In this document: one piece after another, positions 9,801 through 17,958 of the stretch | Numbering within the stretch: position 1 is the first letter of the stretch | How the letters are laid out: every line of letters starts with the position of its first letter | Virus record (IMG/VR): IMGVR_UViG_3300034039_000013 | Location: 1 to 53,633 of that record | Reading direction: 5' to 3' (one strand) | DNA from: a virus | DNA: 53,633 nucleotides | Position numbers and translations under genes: made by a program | The notes under the pieces: model-generated | What the model saw: the letters and a program-made list of their open reading frames with translations, nothing else | Database searches by the model: none | Told to the model about the DNA's origin: nothing

Positions 9801-10389
9801 TATCGCGCTCAACCAAGCTTTGCCGATTGAAGAGGCGGAGCAAATGTATAACGCCGTAGTTGACGAGTATGCAGGTATTACAGCTTGGCAAGAGCGTATA
9901 GCGACAATTGCCAAGCGAGAGGGGATGGTTAAAACCGCGTACGGCAACATTCGCCACGTAACCGACGACATCTTCTCAGAAGATCAATCTCGGTACTCTA
10001 GAATGTTGCGCCAAGCTGCGAACTCCACAATTCAAGGATGTGCAGCAGACATTCTGGCCGTTGTGTTGAGAGAGATGCGTGATCGTAAATTGCTGGAGCG
10101 CACTCATTCTGTACTTATGGCCCCTGTGTACGACGAAATTGCATCCCTGGTGCCTGTGTCGAAAGTATGGGAATACGTATCAGAGATGGTAGACATTATG
10201 GAAGTCACACCACCTGGACACGTAGTACCCATGGAGGCGGACGTATCTTTGGGGCATACTTGGGGAGACCAAATCGAGCTTGGTGTACGTCCGAGCAAAG
10301 AAGAGGTCGAAGAAGCTGCTAAAAAGGCGGCAGAAGAAATGAAAGAGTATCTTAACGAGATAGAAGCCTTCTATAAGGAGCAACAATGA
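6850..10389 (+). CDS. polA: Family A DNA polymerase with 5'-3' and 3'-5' exonuclease domains
   Basis: This is a complete Pol I architecture in 1179 residues. The N-terminal 5' nuclease (about 1-300) has LLIDARG, EYKANR, CEADD, TNDADLAQLV and the helix-3-turn-helix GDSSDGYPGIKGFG, with the expected acidic residues. The proofreading exonuclease (about 350-530) has DFETYD, the AHSSQFELEIL motif and YGCDD. The polymerase domain (about 650-1160) has motif A (CIDFSQQELR, Asp893), motif B (KPVNFAIVYGG) and motif C (VYDEI, Asp1095). In motif C, Tyr replaces the His usual in bacterial Pol I. Motif B keeps the Phe that in family A governs dideoxynucleotide discrimination. Most phage family A polymerases lack the fused 5' nuclease. 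Its stop overlaps the next start as ATGA. Confidence 0.95.
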   Translation: MQVIDATDALKSLKEICQNPDKDLLLIDARGQALRCLLGGKDPDGLTDENGNNCNSAEFGVRNFLQYVLLPAIDEYGVHNIIMVWEGGNDRRRAIFPEYKANRKEPTELVSQEIERCLKYIKSLAAGLGILQCAAPTCEADDLIALFCESVDRNIDIMTNDADLAQLVRDYDNKVVTVIVGENVITDEYKGIPTHLIALYKSLVGDSSDGYPGIKGFGQKAWDSLVEEYGWDGLEELDRIVASQDFKALDEVEMNAALKKIHANVQQWWKSYLLAKLHPEWVGKPFMGKTRPIQWFQRVPNKARVQTVLEAVGVPEILEDLEVVLPNYLLVDSEVYDSEFEKELYKEIKNSPFIALDFETYDPEDPYGNEKRQSVDVLSHVATGASLTFGANLENTVYLTFRHKDSYNLDRSVLTKIIEKANEYEVPVVAHSSQFELEILHHDFNVQPKVHYDTQHMARFAEENKPNDLKSLSFEWLKYKQKTYSETVGDKGHMANLTAEEAAFPYGCDDAIVTAMLYKLFTIILQVEGTLKFYQENIPAAQEVMLNSRRQGVYVSIPHLKEYEQDDNKEFEECMGKLKPLLAKHCAQGPKRAAVHRFLNADFVPYMQATITDPKALEEKIEKEAEAIISYCTYTDYEVHEEEPNWVPTPTKFSAACAKLGLPPVEKINVTYISEYIEGLTQDETIELTADQRKFLRLLGEAAASLRSRKGREYEALKKFCIKVTGMKGKLIETGTKIDLGSPKKMQWLLYVMLDLPVRVRSDVAYGSKRHKLGLEGSPATDAKAISAALAFDVKDGDWRKEALELIKKMKDINTRRSFYFKSYPELVSKKDGRMHPSFSLVSTVTRRPTCTAPNILQVSSGKDDFRLRKCFSGAYTEKVTGYDDTYLVVCIDFSQQELRILASECKDEKLIRCYVGDPDQRLDVHTLSTVSIYNKTHSKPITYEQAVKEMKEETELGKELSLIRKKKAKPVNFAIVYGGTEHTIALNQALPIEEAEQMYNAVVDEYAGITAWQERIATIAKREGMVKTAYGNIRHVTDDIFSEDQSRYSRMLRQAANSTIQGCAADILAVVLREMRDRKLLERTHSVLMAPVYDEIASLVPVSKVWEYVSEMVDIMEVTPPGHVVPMEADVSLGHTWGDQIELGVRPSKEEVEEAAKKAAEEMKEYLNEIEAFYKEQQ

Positions 10390-11129
10390 GAGAGTACGTC
10401 ATAATTTACGACCTTGAAACCACTGGACGCGACCAACAAACGGCTGCCCCTGTACAGGTGGCAGCCCTATTAAAGTATGGTCGTCGAAAAGTACAACCAG
10501 TGATGAACACCTACGTGAACCCGAATCAGGAGATTTCCAAGGAAGCGTCGGAAGTTCACGGGATCACGCAAAGTGTGGTGCAAAGCTACCCGCCTGCTGA
10601 GGTAGCCATGTTCATGCTTGAATCTTATATAGAATGCCTTAACGCCGAGGTTATTATCGCGGGGCACAACCACATTAGCTACGATAATGTTGTAGCCGTA
10701 AGGTCAGGCTGGGAAGAGGTTCTTAAATACGGGCAGATAGATACATTACGTATAGCTAGGCGTCTTATGCCTGATAGTGCCACTCATCAGTTGTCTGATT
10801 TGTACGAGATTATCACTGGAGATAAACTCACTGACGCGCACGATGCTATGGCCGATATTAAAGCTGTATCCGTGCTGATTGATGAGTTTATGGATAAATT
10901 AGGATTCGGCACATATTCAGAGCTTGCCAAGTATTGCGAAACACCGCAGCCTTGGCAAATTATGCCTATAAGCAAGAAGCATAAAGGAAAGCACGTATCC
11001 CAAGTGCCTATGAATTTCTGGCTCTGGATGTGTAAGAACACAGATATGTTCTATCAAGACTGCGACTTCCGAGCCACGATCGAGTTAGTAGCGCCTGAGC
11101 TTTACGAGGAGATGGTAGAGCGTGAGTAA
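10386..11129 (+). CDS. DEDD-family 3'-5' exonuclease (DnaQ/ExoI-like)
   Basis: This 247-residue protein has the exonuclease fold of the DnaQ/ExoI group. Motif ExoI is YDLETTG (about residues 9-15), the middle motif is GHNHISYDN (about 97-105), and the C-terminal DEDDh motif is DAHDAMADIKA (about 154-164), so all four acidic residues and the general-base His are present. The extra C-terminal 70 residues recall exonuclease I-like proteins that degrade single-stranded DNA. Its start overlaps the polymerase stop (ATGA), and it precedes a resolvase and SbcCD genes, so a recombination or end-processing role is likely in addition to or instead of proofreading. Confidence 0.87.
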   Translation: MREYVIIYDLETTGRDQQTAAPVQVAALLKYGRRKVQPVMNTYVNPNQEISKEASEVHGITQSVVQSYPPAEVAMFMLESYIECLNAEVIIAGHNHISYDNVVAVRSGWEEVLKYGQIDTLRIARRLMPDSATHQLSDLYEIITGDKLTDAHDAMADIKAVSVLIDEFMDKLGFGTYSELAKYCETPQPWQIMPISKKHKGKHVSQVPMNFWLWMCKNTDMFYQDCDFRATIELVAPELYEEMVERE

Positions 11130-11595
11130 TTACGGTAAAGTCGGTTACGATTTCGAAGACGCTATAAAGCGACTATCAAAAGAATTGCAAAAGAAATACA
11201 AGGCCGACTTCTACAGGTATCCAGATTTCAAGTCTACCGGCTTGAAAGGGTACGCAAAAAAGGCTCCGGCAGACTTTTATGTACTTATAGAGGGCGTATT
11301 CTCAAAGATTGAGTGTAAAGCCTCTAACAAGTACAAGAGCTTAAGAGAGTGCTTGAAGTCTATGTTGGAGCCTCACCAAGTAGCAGAGCTAAGGAAGGCT
11401 AAAATGGCTGGAGGTAAGGGCTTTGTATTCTTTTACTCTAAGGTAGCAGGGGTAGTAGAAGTATGGGATATCTCTACCATTTCAGAAGTCTACTATAAGG
11501 AGAGAGGGAGGTTGACTAAAGAACATGAACCAGTGATGACGACCACATTGAAAGATTTAGTTGAGGATGTTGTACCGATTCTGATTAACGAGTAA
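11122..11595 (+). CDS. RecU-like Holliday junction resolvase / PD-(D/E)xK nuclease
   Basis: This 157-residue protein begins at GTG and overlaps the upstream gene by 8 bases. The central block KKAPADFYVLIEG...KIECKAS has the PD-(D/E)xK nuclease pattern (acidic residue in ADFY, then ExK), and the flanking YPDFKSTG and LEPHQVAEL segments look like the RecU family of Holliday junction resolvases. It would cut branched recombination intermediates before packaging. The fold call is fairly strong. The claim that it acts on four-way junctions rests on family resemblance and on the adjacent recombination genes. Confidence 0.78.
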   Translation: MSNYGKVGYDFEDAIKRLSKELQKKYKADFYRYPDFKSTGLKGYAKKAPADFYVLIEGVFSKIECKASNKYKSLRECLKSMLEPHQVAELRKAKMAGGKGFVFFYSKVAGVVEVWDISTISEVYYKERGRLTKEHEPVMTTTLKDLVEDVVPILINE

Positions 11596-11608
11596 TGGGA
11601 GGCACACC

Positions 11609-12667
11609 ATGATTGTACTTGCAAGTGATTACCACATCGGGAAAATTCTCAAATCTCACAGTTCTGAAAAGTCTAGACAAGCTTTGCAAGCCAGACTTGT
11701 CGAACAGGTGAGAAAAGTTGTTGAGCACGCCAAAAGGGAGGACGCCTTTCTGATTTGTGGAGGCGATCTGTTTGATCGTTTCCAAAACTCAGAAAAAATT
11801 GTTCTCGAAGGGTTTGAACTGGCTAAACACCACGATTTGGTGCTGACAGGCAACCATGACATGAGAAATAACTCGGAGCTAGTAAGCAGTGCAGACTTGA
11901 TTAAAGCTGTACTTGGCAAAAAGGTTTGTAAAGCTCCTGAGTTCGATAGGCCGTATTACGAGGTGTACACCACAAAAGCCGGTACAGATGTGGTCGCCGT
12001 ACCTCACCACTTAACACAAGAACTGTTCGAGCACGCTTTGCTTGATGCGGCTGAGTACGCCAAAGAATCTGACGCTAAGCTCAAAATTATAGTCTTGCAC
12101 TGCAACTATGAGCTATCTTTCGAAGCGTCAGATTCGACCTTGAACCTAACAAGGGACTTGGCCCGCCAACTGCTCGACAGTGGTTTTGACTACATATTTA
12201 TGGGTCACGAGCACGCTCCGGCTAAACATTTAGGCGGACGGTTGGTAGTCATGGGTAATACCCACCCGACTTCGTTTGCAGACATAAGCGATAAGTACTT
12301 CTATACGCTGGATGAGGAAACGGGAGAGTTGGAAAAACACGTACTATGGAAAGAGAGTAAAAACTTCAAGAAGTTGGACGTGCTTGACCTTGACGATTAC
12401 ATAGCATCCGATGAGATTCATGAGTTCGTCCAAATCGAAGGACATATTAAAGCCGAACAACTGCCTTCAGTTAATAAGCAGTTGCTAGGGCTGTGGCGGG
12501 CCAAGCCAGATATGTTTGCGGCCAAGCCTTCCTATGAGGTAGAGGGTCGAAACGTAGACAAGAAGGTGAACCTCAAAAGTATGGACGCCCTTCCAGACGT
12601 TATTATGAACGAGCTTTCGGGAGATATGAAAGAGTTGTTCGCTGAAATTTTGGGAGAAGTGAAATGA
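11609..12667 (+). CDS. sbcD: SbcD/Mre11-like metallophosphoesterase nuclease
   Basis: This is the nuclease subunit (352 aa) of an SbcCD/gp46-47 type complex. The phosphoesterase signatures appear in order: SDYHIGK (residues 6-12), GGDLFDR (about 49-55), TGNHD (about 75-79), VLHCNYE (about 167-173) and GHEHAP (about 197-202), which supply the two-metal site. The start follows a good GGGAGG ribosome binding site. The stop overlaps the SbcC start as ATGA, which fits stoichiometric synthesis of the complex. Such complexes open hairpins and process double-strand ends during phage recombination-dependent replication. Confidence 0.92.
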   Translation: MIVLASDYHIGKILKSHSSEKSRQALQARLVEQVRKVVEHAKREDAFLICGGDLFDRFQNSEKIVLEGFELAKHHDLVLTGNHDMRNNSELVSSADLIKAVLGKKVCKAPEFDRPYYEVYTTKAGTDVVAVPHHLTQELFEHALLDAAEYAKESDAKLKIIVLHCNYELSFEASDSTLNLTRDLARQLLDSGFDYIFMGHEHAPAKHLGGRLVVMGNTHPTSFADISDKYFYTLDEETGELEKHVLWKESKNFKKLDVLDLDDYIASDEIHEFVQIEGHIKAEQLPSVNKQLLGLWRAKPDMFAAKPSYEVEGRNVDKKVNLKSMDALPDVIMNELSGDMKELFAEILGEVK

Positions 12668-14862
12668 TTAAGAGCGTAACGTTAAAAAATTTCAAACGGC
12701 ATAAGTCTTTGACTTTGGACTTCACCGGCGGTTTCAACGTTATTATGGGGCAGAACAGCGCGGGCAAGTCTACTGTTCTTAACGCTATTGCGTTTGCTTT
12801 GTACGGGAGTTCGGCCATTCCTGGAACCACAGACACTCTAGTCACGAAAGGTGAAAAGAGTATGTCTGTCTCTGTGACGTTGCAAATTGGCGGTGACGAG
12901 TTCGAGATTACAAGGACTGCTAAATCCGCTGCGGTAAAGAAAAACGGTGAGATGATTGCCAGCGGGGCGGCCCCCGTATCTGAGTGGGTGCATAAGACAT
13001 TTAACGCAAACGTAGAGGAGTTCTTGACGTTTACATATTCACGTCAGGGTGAAACCGCTGCACTTCTTACTTTAGGGGCAACGAAGTTCCAAAAGAAGAT
13101 AGAGCAGATGGCTAAGGTTGACCTGATTGAAAAGGTCATTTCTAAGTTGTCTGATAAGACTAAGCACTGGAACGGAATGCTGGAAGGGCTACAGGTAGAA
13201 GATATTGAAGCGCTTGAATCAGAGCTTGAAGAGGTAAAGTCTGCATATAAGAGGGACTTTGAACTTCATAAAACTCACCAAGATGCTCTGAAAGTTTTGA
13301 CTGACAACCGAAGCGAGAAGGAGATTGTTTATAACAAATACAAAGAGTTAGAAGAAGAACTTGAAGTACTGTCTGAGAAAAAAGCAGACATAGTTCGTAC
13401 TATAAAGACTGTCGACGAGGTTATCGAGGACTGCCTTATCGACCTGCAAGAGATTCCTGAAGATTGTGAAGGTCGGTTGAAGGTGGTGAATGAGACCATA
13501 ACCACCTCCAAGAAGCAGCTAAGAGATGCCGAACTGTTCAAAGAGAAAGTAGACAGGATAGAGGCTAAGATTGAGGAAGTTGAAAATTGGCTTAATGAGG
13601 AAGGCTACCCATCTATGGAGCGATATGAGGAAGTTAAGCCAGATTTGGACGAGGCTCACCGACTCGTTGAACAATATACTAACGAGCTACAGGAGTTTAA
13701 AAACGAAGTCTCAGCAAAGAGAAAGGAGTTACAAGACAAAGAAAACGAGTTAAAAAGCGGAGTGTGCCAAGCCTGCGGTCGTCCTTTTGAAACCTTCGAC
13801 CCAAATAAGGTGGAGAGCGAAATCGACCAAATCAAGCAGGAGTTAGCCCACCTTGAAGTTAAAATTGAGGCCGCTGAGGCCAGCTTGTCGGCTAGCAAAA
13901 AGACAATAAAAGACCTAGAAGAATACGTCAATGACGTATACAAACTTGGAGTCGTGGAAGTCGTGGAATCGCAGCGTGAAGCACACATCAGGCTTAAGAC
14001 ACAACTGTCTAACCTGTACAGTGGAGATGTTCCGGCTGCAAATGTAGAGGACTTGAGAAAGTCTATAGAGCTTCTAGAAGCGCAGAGAACTGAACTTCAG
14101 GCGTTGGCCAACAAGAAAGAAATGCTTACAGACACTATTGAAAGCAACCGTCGCAAAAAGGCTAAGCTTCAAGCAAACCTGAAGTCTATAGTACTCGACA
14201 TTGAGGCTGTTATGTCAGAGCTACCAGAAAAGGTAGACAAAGCACATCTTGAAAATGAAATCGCAGAGCTAACTAAGAAGATAAACGTACACGAGAAAGC
14301 GTTGTGGGAGCTTGCACCCAAGATTCAAATGCAAGTGGACAAGATAAAAGCGCTCAAAGCCAGCTTGGAGAAGGCCAAAACCGCTGACAAAAAGCGCAGA
14401 GATGTTGAAAAGCGTATATCCTTGGCTAAGGAGCTTTCAACGTTCCTGAAGAAGCGTCGGATGTCGTACATGGAGAACATCTGGGATGTTATCCTTAGCA
14501 CGGCGTCAGAGATAGTAGCTAACGCTACATCCGAGATGGAGAACCCGATTGATCGAGTGTTGATCGACGACAAAGGCAAGTTCATGTTTGAGTCTGGAGG
14601 TAACGTGTTCTACGTTCAGGGTGGAGCAGGCGGGTGTCAGCTAGAAATGTTAGGAGTTGCTATGAGATTAGCGCTTTCTAATGTATTCTATGAAGATGAC
14701 GTAGGGTTTATGATGCTTGACGAGGCTAGCAGTCAGATGAGCGACGACAACGCTATCAACTTAGCATCTATGTTGGCTTCTACAGGCAAGCAAATCCTGT
14801 ACGTAACTCACAGAAAAACAGAACAGTTGTCAGCTGGAAATGTTATAACTTTAGGAGCTTGA
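12664..14862 (+). CDS. sbcC: SbcC/Rad50-like SMC-type ATPase
   Basis: This is the ATPase subunit (732 aa) of the SbcCD pair. It has Walker A GQNSAGKS near residues 29-36, a long two-arm coiled coil (about 165-620), a central zinc hook CQACGRP with Cys368 and Cys371, a signature region in QGGAGGCQLEML, and Walker B MLDEASSQMSD near the C-terminus. It is shorter than cellular SbcC (over 1000 residues) because the coiled coils are short, as is usual in phages. The signature motif is degenerate compared with the classical LSGGE. It is coupled by ATGA overlap to the upstream nuclease gene. Confidence 0.93.
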   Translation: MIKSVTLKNFKRHKSLTLDFTGGFNVIMGQNSAGKSTVLNAIAFALYGSSAIPGTTDTLVTKGEKSMSVSVTLQIGGDEFEITRTAKSAAVKKNGEMIASGAAPVSEWVHKTFNANVEEFLTFTYSRQGETAALLTLGATKFQKKIEQMAKVDLIEKVISKLSDKTKHWNGMLEGLQVEDIEALESELEEVKSAYKRDFELHKTHQDALKVLTDNRSEKEIVYNKYKELEEELEVLSEKKADIVRTIKTVDEVIEDCLIDLQEIPEDCEGRLKVVNETITTSKKQLRDAELFKEKVDRIEAKIEEVENWLNEEGYPSMERYEEVKPDLDEAHRLVEQYTNELQEFKNEVSAKRKELQDKENELKSGVCQACGRPFETFDPNKVESEIDQIKQELAHLEVKIEAAEASLSASKKTIKDLEEYVNDVYKLGVVEVVESQREAHIRLKTQLSNLYSGDVPAANVEDLRKSIELLEAQRTELQALANKKEMLTDTIESNRRKKAKLQANLKSIVLDIEAVMSELPEKVDKAHLENEIAELTKKINVHEKALWELAPKIQMQVDKIKALKASLEKAKTADKKRRDVEKRISLAKELSTFLKKRRMSYMENIWDVILSTASEIVANATSEMENPIDRVLIDDKGKFMFESGGNVFYVQGGAGGCQLEMLGVAMRLALSNVFYEDDVGFMMLDEASSQMSDDNAINLASMLASTGKQILYVTHRKTEQLSAGNVITLGA

Positions 14863-14863
14863 C

Positions 14864-15346
14864 ATGGATTTTAACAGTTATCAGAAGATTTGCGAAGAAG
14901 TACATAAACGAGAAGATGCACAACTGTTAGATAACAAACAGGCGGCAGTCCTACTTGGACTGTCCGCCACCGCCGTTGAGGTAGGATATACTTTGAATGT
15001 GTTAAAGAAACAACTATACCAATATGACAAAAGTCTTAACATAGATTGGGACCACTTGGAAGAAGTTGCTGAGGACGTATCCCCGATGATTCTCACTGAA
15101 TCTCAATCGGCAAAAATACATGCTGTCCTAGGGGCGTTAGGAGAAATCACCAGCCTATTGAAGATGACTATAATCGAAGCGAAGATAAATAAAGACCCGG
15201 ATCCAGCTACTATAAAGAACGAAATAGGAGACTGCCTGTACTATCTAGCCAGGCTAGCCTCGTCATACGATCTCAGCTTGGAAGATTGCGCTAAGCACAA
15301 TAAAAATAAGGTTACACAATTCGCAGAACGCGAACCCCAGCGCTAG
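14864..15346 (+). CDS. MazG-like nucleotide pyrophosphohydrolase
   Basis: This 160-residue protein has the all-alpha NTP pyrophosphohydrolase pattern: LGALGEITSLLKM (metal-binding Glu) followed after about 25 residues by KNEIGDCLYYLARLA (ExxD), which is the MazG-type tetra-acidic site. It would hydrolyse (d)NTPs to monophosphates and so alter nucleotide or alarmone pools. The first 70 residues are less conserved. It is the last gene of the + strand operon and starts 1 base after the SbcC stop. Its 3' end overlaps the convergent gene by 35 bases. Confidence 0.82.
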   Translation: MDFNSYQKICEEVHKREDAQLLDNKQAAVLLGLSATAVEVGYTLNVLKKQLYQYDKSLNIDWDHLEEVAEDVSPMILTESQSAKIHAVLGALGEITSLLKMTIIEAKINKDPDPATIKNEIGDCLYYLARLASSYDLSLEDCAKHNKNKVTQFAEREPQR

Positions 15347-16040
15347 AAACTTCTTTCACCAGTCCGTCAGGTTTAAAGGGTACCGAAAGGTACTCTTTTA
15401 TTATTACTTCGTCTATGTCAAATTGCTGCTTATATAACACCAGCCGCTCTTTAAAAGAAGAATAACAGGAGCTTACGGCGTGCAAGTATGCTTTATCCTC
15501 CACTGAAATAAACGCAGGGTTCTTCTTCAAGTCCTTTTCCTTTATCAAATGATCACACTCTTGCAAGGTAAACAAGGCTTCTTGCAAGAAGCTGTTTATA
15601 TTGCATATACAAGCCGCGAAAGCAGGTGTAGGCGTTGTGTTGTACAGGTCTAGAGAGACCCCTTGAACTAACCTCTCTAAGTTCTTGCATGTTGCAGCGT
15701 AGAATAGGTTAATAAGGTCATAATCCAAGTCTGCTGGGCTTTCTTTAATAAGAAGGAGAAGATCGTCTTGGCTATCCTTGCACATCTTAATAATGTTATC
15801 CAAATCTTTTCCAGAAAGAATTGATCCTGTTGGCATCTCTAACAAATAGCGTTCTATGCTTTCGGCACAGTCCGACCAAAGGTCATAAGTTACAGCCATA
15901 CAAGTCTGAGCAGTCTCTGAGAATCTATAAGCCGAGGAGTATGCTACATCCATAAGTATTTGAGCCTGACGCAAACGAAAATCAGCCAGAGCTTTACTGG
16001 CGACAATCCTATACTTCAGATGATTGGTCACTATCTTCAT
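15312..16040 (-). CDS. Hypothetical alpha-helical protein, end of late operon
   Basis: This protein of about 242 residues is not one I recognise. An upstream in-frame start exists at 16082, but I chose the ATG at 16040 because it overlaps the preceding stop as ATGA and has GAGGTG as a ribosome binding site. It is predicted almost wholly helical, with scattered Cys residues and no membrane segment. As the last gene of the late operon, just after the lysis genes, its function is open. It overlaps the convergent MazG-like gene at the 3' end. Confidence 0.75.
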   Translation of the reverse strand: MKIVTNHLKYRIVASKALADFRLRQAQILMDVAYSSAYRFSETAQTCMAVTYDLWSDCAESIERYLLEMPTGSILSGKDLDNIIKMCKDSQDDLLLLIKESPADLDYDLINLFYAATCKNLERLVQGVSLDLYNTTPTPAFAACICNINSFLQEALFTLQECDHLIKEKDLKKNPAFISVEDKAYLHAVSSCYSSFKERLVLYKQQFDIDEVIIKEYLSVPFKPDGLVKEVSSAGVRVLRIV

Positions 16041-16462
16041 TTCACACCTCGGACTGAACCGGACACAGCTACGTGTATACAACCCTTTAACTCAGCTAAC
16101 ACCGCTTTCAACTCCTGAAGCTCGTACAGGGTTCGGTTGAGAGCGACAACCAATTCTTTTTGATGGTCTCGCATCAAACCTTCCGACCGCTCTTTTGCTT
16201 TATTCATAACTTTCTGTTGTTCTTGTAGTTTAGCATTGATAGCTTTATATTGGTCAGCCAAATCTTGTATATGTTTGTCTATCTTGTGCTCCAAGTTTGC
16301 GATCTCTTGAGAAACTTGCTGGATAGTCTTCTTATGTCTATACGGGTGCCGCTTTTCCAGCAGCCAGAAGAAGAAGACAGAGATAGCGCCTGGAAGAACG
16401 ACCAACATGAGGATCGGGTACTTATCTACAAGCGAAAAGATGAGCTTAGTAAGAACATCCAT
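16037..16462 (-). CDS. Membrane-anchored coiled-coil protein
   Basis: This 141-residue protein has one N-terminal membrane segment (about residues 13-35, rich in Leu, Val and Phe), then a basic stretch (KRHPYRHKK) and a long predicted coiled coil (about 45-125). The layout resembles inner-membrane spanins or accessory lysis proteins, but a clear spanin pair is encoded just upstream, so it may be a lysis accessory or exclusion protein. It is linked to its neighbours by overlaps at both ends. Confidence 0.7.
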   Translation of the reverse strand: MDVLTKLIFSLVDKYPILMLVVLPGAISVFFFWLLEKRHPYRHKKTIQQVSQEIANLEHKIDKHIQDLADQYKAINAKLQEQQKVMNKAKERSEGLMRDHQKELVVALNRTLYELQELKAVLAELKGCIHVAVSGSVRGVK

Positions 16463-16830
16463 TATCTGGCCTCGGAATCTGAGCGGTTAAAATCGTTTAT
16501 GCAGGTTTTATAGTATTCTGCCACCTCATAATAGTATTTTAACAGATTCCGTATCCTGGCCAAGTTCTTAGACAGTGTTTCGTAGTCCTTTGGGGTCAGA
16601 GAAATCCAATAAGCTCCGTGCCCGTCTCTAGTTACAGTGGGGTTAATCTCTCCAAGCAAAACGTTAGGAGGTGAAGGCGGTGGTGGGCATTCAATCTTTA
16701 CTTTTATCGGAACTTCGACTGGACTCTTTACTGGCGAATTCTTGAAAAGAGTCGAACACCCGCTTAGTAGCAGAGCGGATGCGACGAGTGATGAGACCAG
16801 GTTTCTTTTTGACAAGCTCAGCAAAATCAT
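16462..16830 (-). CDS. Outer-membrane spanin lipoprotein (Rz1-like)
   Basis: This 122-residue protein has a signal peptide with lipobox LLSGC (Cys about residue 25), followed by a proline-rich stretch (CPPPPSPP), as in o-spanins. The start lies inside the i-spanin gene, overlapping it by 140 bases in another frame, the classical Rz/Rz1 arrangement. It is longer than lambda Rz1 (60 aa), with a C-terminal helical extension. It should pair with the i-spanin across the periplasm and fuse the two membranes in the last step of lysis, which indicates a Gram-negative host. Confidence 0.85.
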   Translation of the reverse strand: MILLSLSKRNLVSSLVASALLLSGCSTLFKNSPVKSPVEVPIKVKIECPPPPSPPNVLLGEINPTVTRDGHGAYWISLTPKDYETLSKNLARIRNLLKYYYEVAEYYKTCINDFNRSDSEAR

Positions 16831-17125
16831 GATCCTCGAACAGTTTTGATAGCCTATCTACCTCAGCATGAGCAGAGTATAGCCTTTTGTTCAATTCTAT
16901 CACCCTTCTCTCTGCTTTTGCAGCGCGTTGTTTGGCCTCTCTAGCCTCTTTTTCCAGCTTTTTTAAAATCTCGGATTGCTTCTGATTTTCCTTTACAGCT
17001 TCCTCGTACTTGGCCCGCCACTGCCCTATCTCCTTCTCTAGCTTACTGACTTGGTAGGCTTTATACCCTAGGAACCCTACTACTGTTAGTACTACTGCCA
17101 GTATGCCGTAAAGCTTTAAATTCAT
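16691..17125 (-). CDS. Inner-membrane spanin (Rz-like)
   Basis: This 144-residue protein has an N-terminal membrane anchor (about residues 5-23), then a long charged coiled coil (KLEKEIGQW through about residue 95) and a short basic C-terminal part, as expected of a type II i-spanin. The o-spanin reading frame begins within its last third. It lies directly after the holin candidate, with a 3-base gap. The combination of topology, coiled coil and embedded lipoprotein gene makes the call firm despite the low sequence conservation of spanins. Confidence 0.86.
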   Translation of the reverse strand: MNLKLYGILAVVLTVVGFLGYKAYQVSKLEKEIGQWRAKYEEAVKENQKQSEILKKLEKEAREAKQRAAKAERRVIELNKRLYSAHAEVDRLSKLFEDHDFAELVKKKPGLITRRIRSATKRVFDSFQEFASKESSRSSDKSKD

Positions 17126-17128
17126 CCT

Positions 17129-17446
17129 TTACTTGCCCACCTTAGAAGATACAGACTTAGCGGCCATAGCCCCTACGCTGTTAGCTATGTAACCAAGACC
17201 AAATGCGTTGAGCGATGTCAACTCGCCCATTTGGTACAAGATAACGAAACCGACTACTGCTCCGATTGTTGTAACGATGATTGAGTACCGGTTGTCCAGA
17301 AGGTATGCCTTAAAAGAGTTGTATTTATGCTTTCTTTCGTCTTTCTGAAAGGCTATGAAGTCCTGTATCGTGTACGATAGCAGGCCAAGTGCCATAAGTA
17401 CTAACGGGTGGGAGAAGAATGTTACAAACAGGTCAGTCAGGTTCAT
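17129..17446 (-). CDS. Putative holin
   Basis: This 105-residue protein has at least two hydrophobic segments (about 10-30 and 55-75, a third possible at 78-97) separated by a charged loop (FQKDERKHK) and ending in a basic tail. Size, topology and location between the DUF5675-like gene and the spanins fit a holin. The start overlaps the upstream stop as ATGA. No sequence family is assigned, so the call rests on topology and context. Confidence 0.7.
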   Translation of the reverse strand: MNLTDLFVTFFSHPLVLMALGLLSYTIQDFIAFQKDERKHKYNSFKAYLLDNRYSIIVTTIGAVVGFVILYQMGELTSLNAFGLGYIANSVGAMAAKSVSSKVGK

Positions 17447-17958
17447 CTCAGCTTGGCACCTTTTGTTGTGACGATATTCAGGTATTTTATATCTTCTTGT
17501 CGTATATAAGAAAGGATTTTACCTACAGCTTTCCTAGAGTCTGCGACACCTAGGTCTAATTGCCCACCCTTAGATTTGTTAGCCAAAAGTTTCCTGCTCA
17601 TTCCGAATGCTATACACCCCTGCAACTGGTTAACAAAGTTGGCAGGGTGAATTAAACAGGCAAACCTGTCTAAACCTGCCTTTCGATCCTGGCTATTCTT
17701 GTATACATTTAGAGCGGGGTTTACCAGAGCAAAGGTGTCACCAAATTTATCAGACTGGAAAGGTTCTAGGGAATACAGCCCGTCTGGTATGCAAGATTTA
17801 TAAGGGCGATTGTGGTTCCAAGGCTGTTCTAAAGAGTAAAAGGCTTGGTTGTTAATGATAACAACCCCTTCTGTACGGTCAGGGGCGTAAGAGAATCGAG
17901 TAAGGGTAAGAATCTTACCCTTATTCAACAACTTCCTCAGTAATTCCGTCATCGTCAT
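17443..17958 (-). CDS. DUF5675 family protein in lysis cassette
   Basis: This protein of about 171 residues matches the DUF5675 pattern: an N-terminal strand (TLTRFSYAPDRTEG), then EQPW, CIPDGLY, and the hallmark IHPAN followed by LQGCIAFG. These proteins occur in phages, often close to lysis genes. The conserved HPAN...GC block makes it a candidate cell-wall enzyme, but I do not know a proven activity. No classical endolysin is recognisable elsewhere in the phage's own late operon. The start overlaps the previous gene by 38 bases. A downstream TTG near codon 12 with a GAGGAAG ribosome binding site is an alternative. Confidence 0.78.
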   Translation of the reverse strand: MTMTELLRKLLNKGKILTLTRFSYAPDRTEGVVIINNQAFYSLEQPWNHNRPYKSCIPDGLYSLEPFQSDKFGDTFALVNPALNVYKNSQDRKAGLDRFACLIHPANFVNQLQGCIAFGMSRKLLANKSKGGQLDLGVADSRKAVGKILSYIRQEDIKYLNIVTTKGAKLR

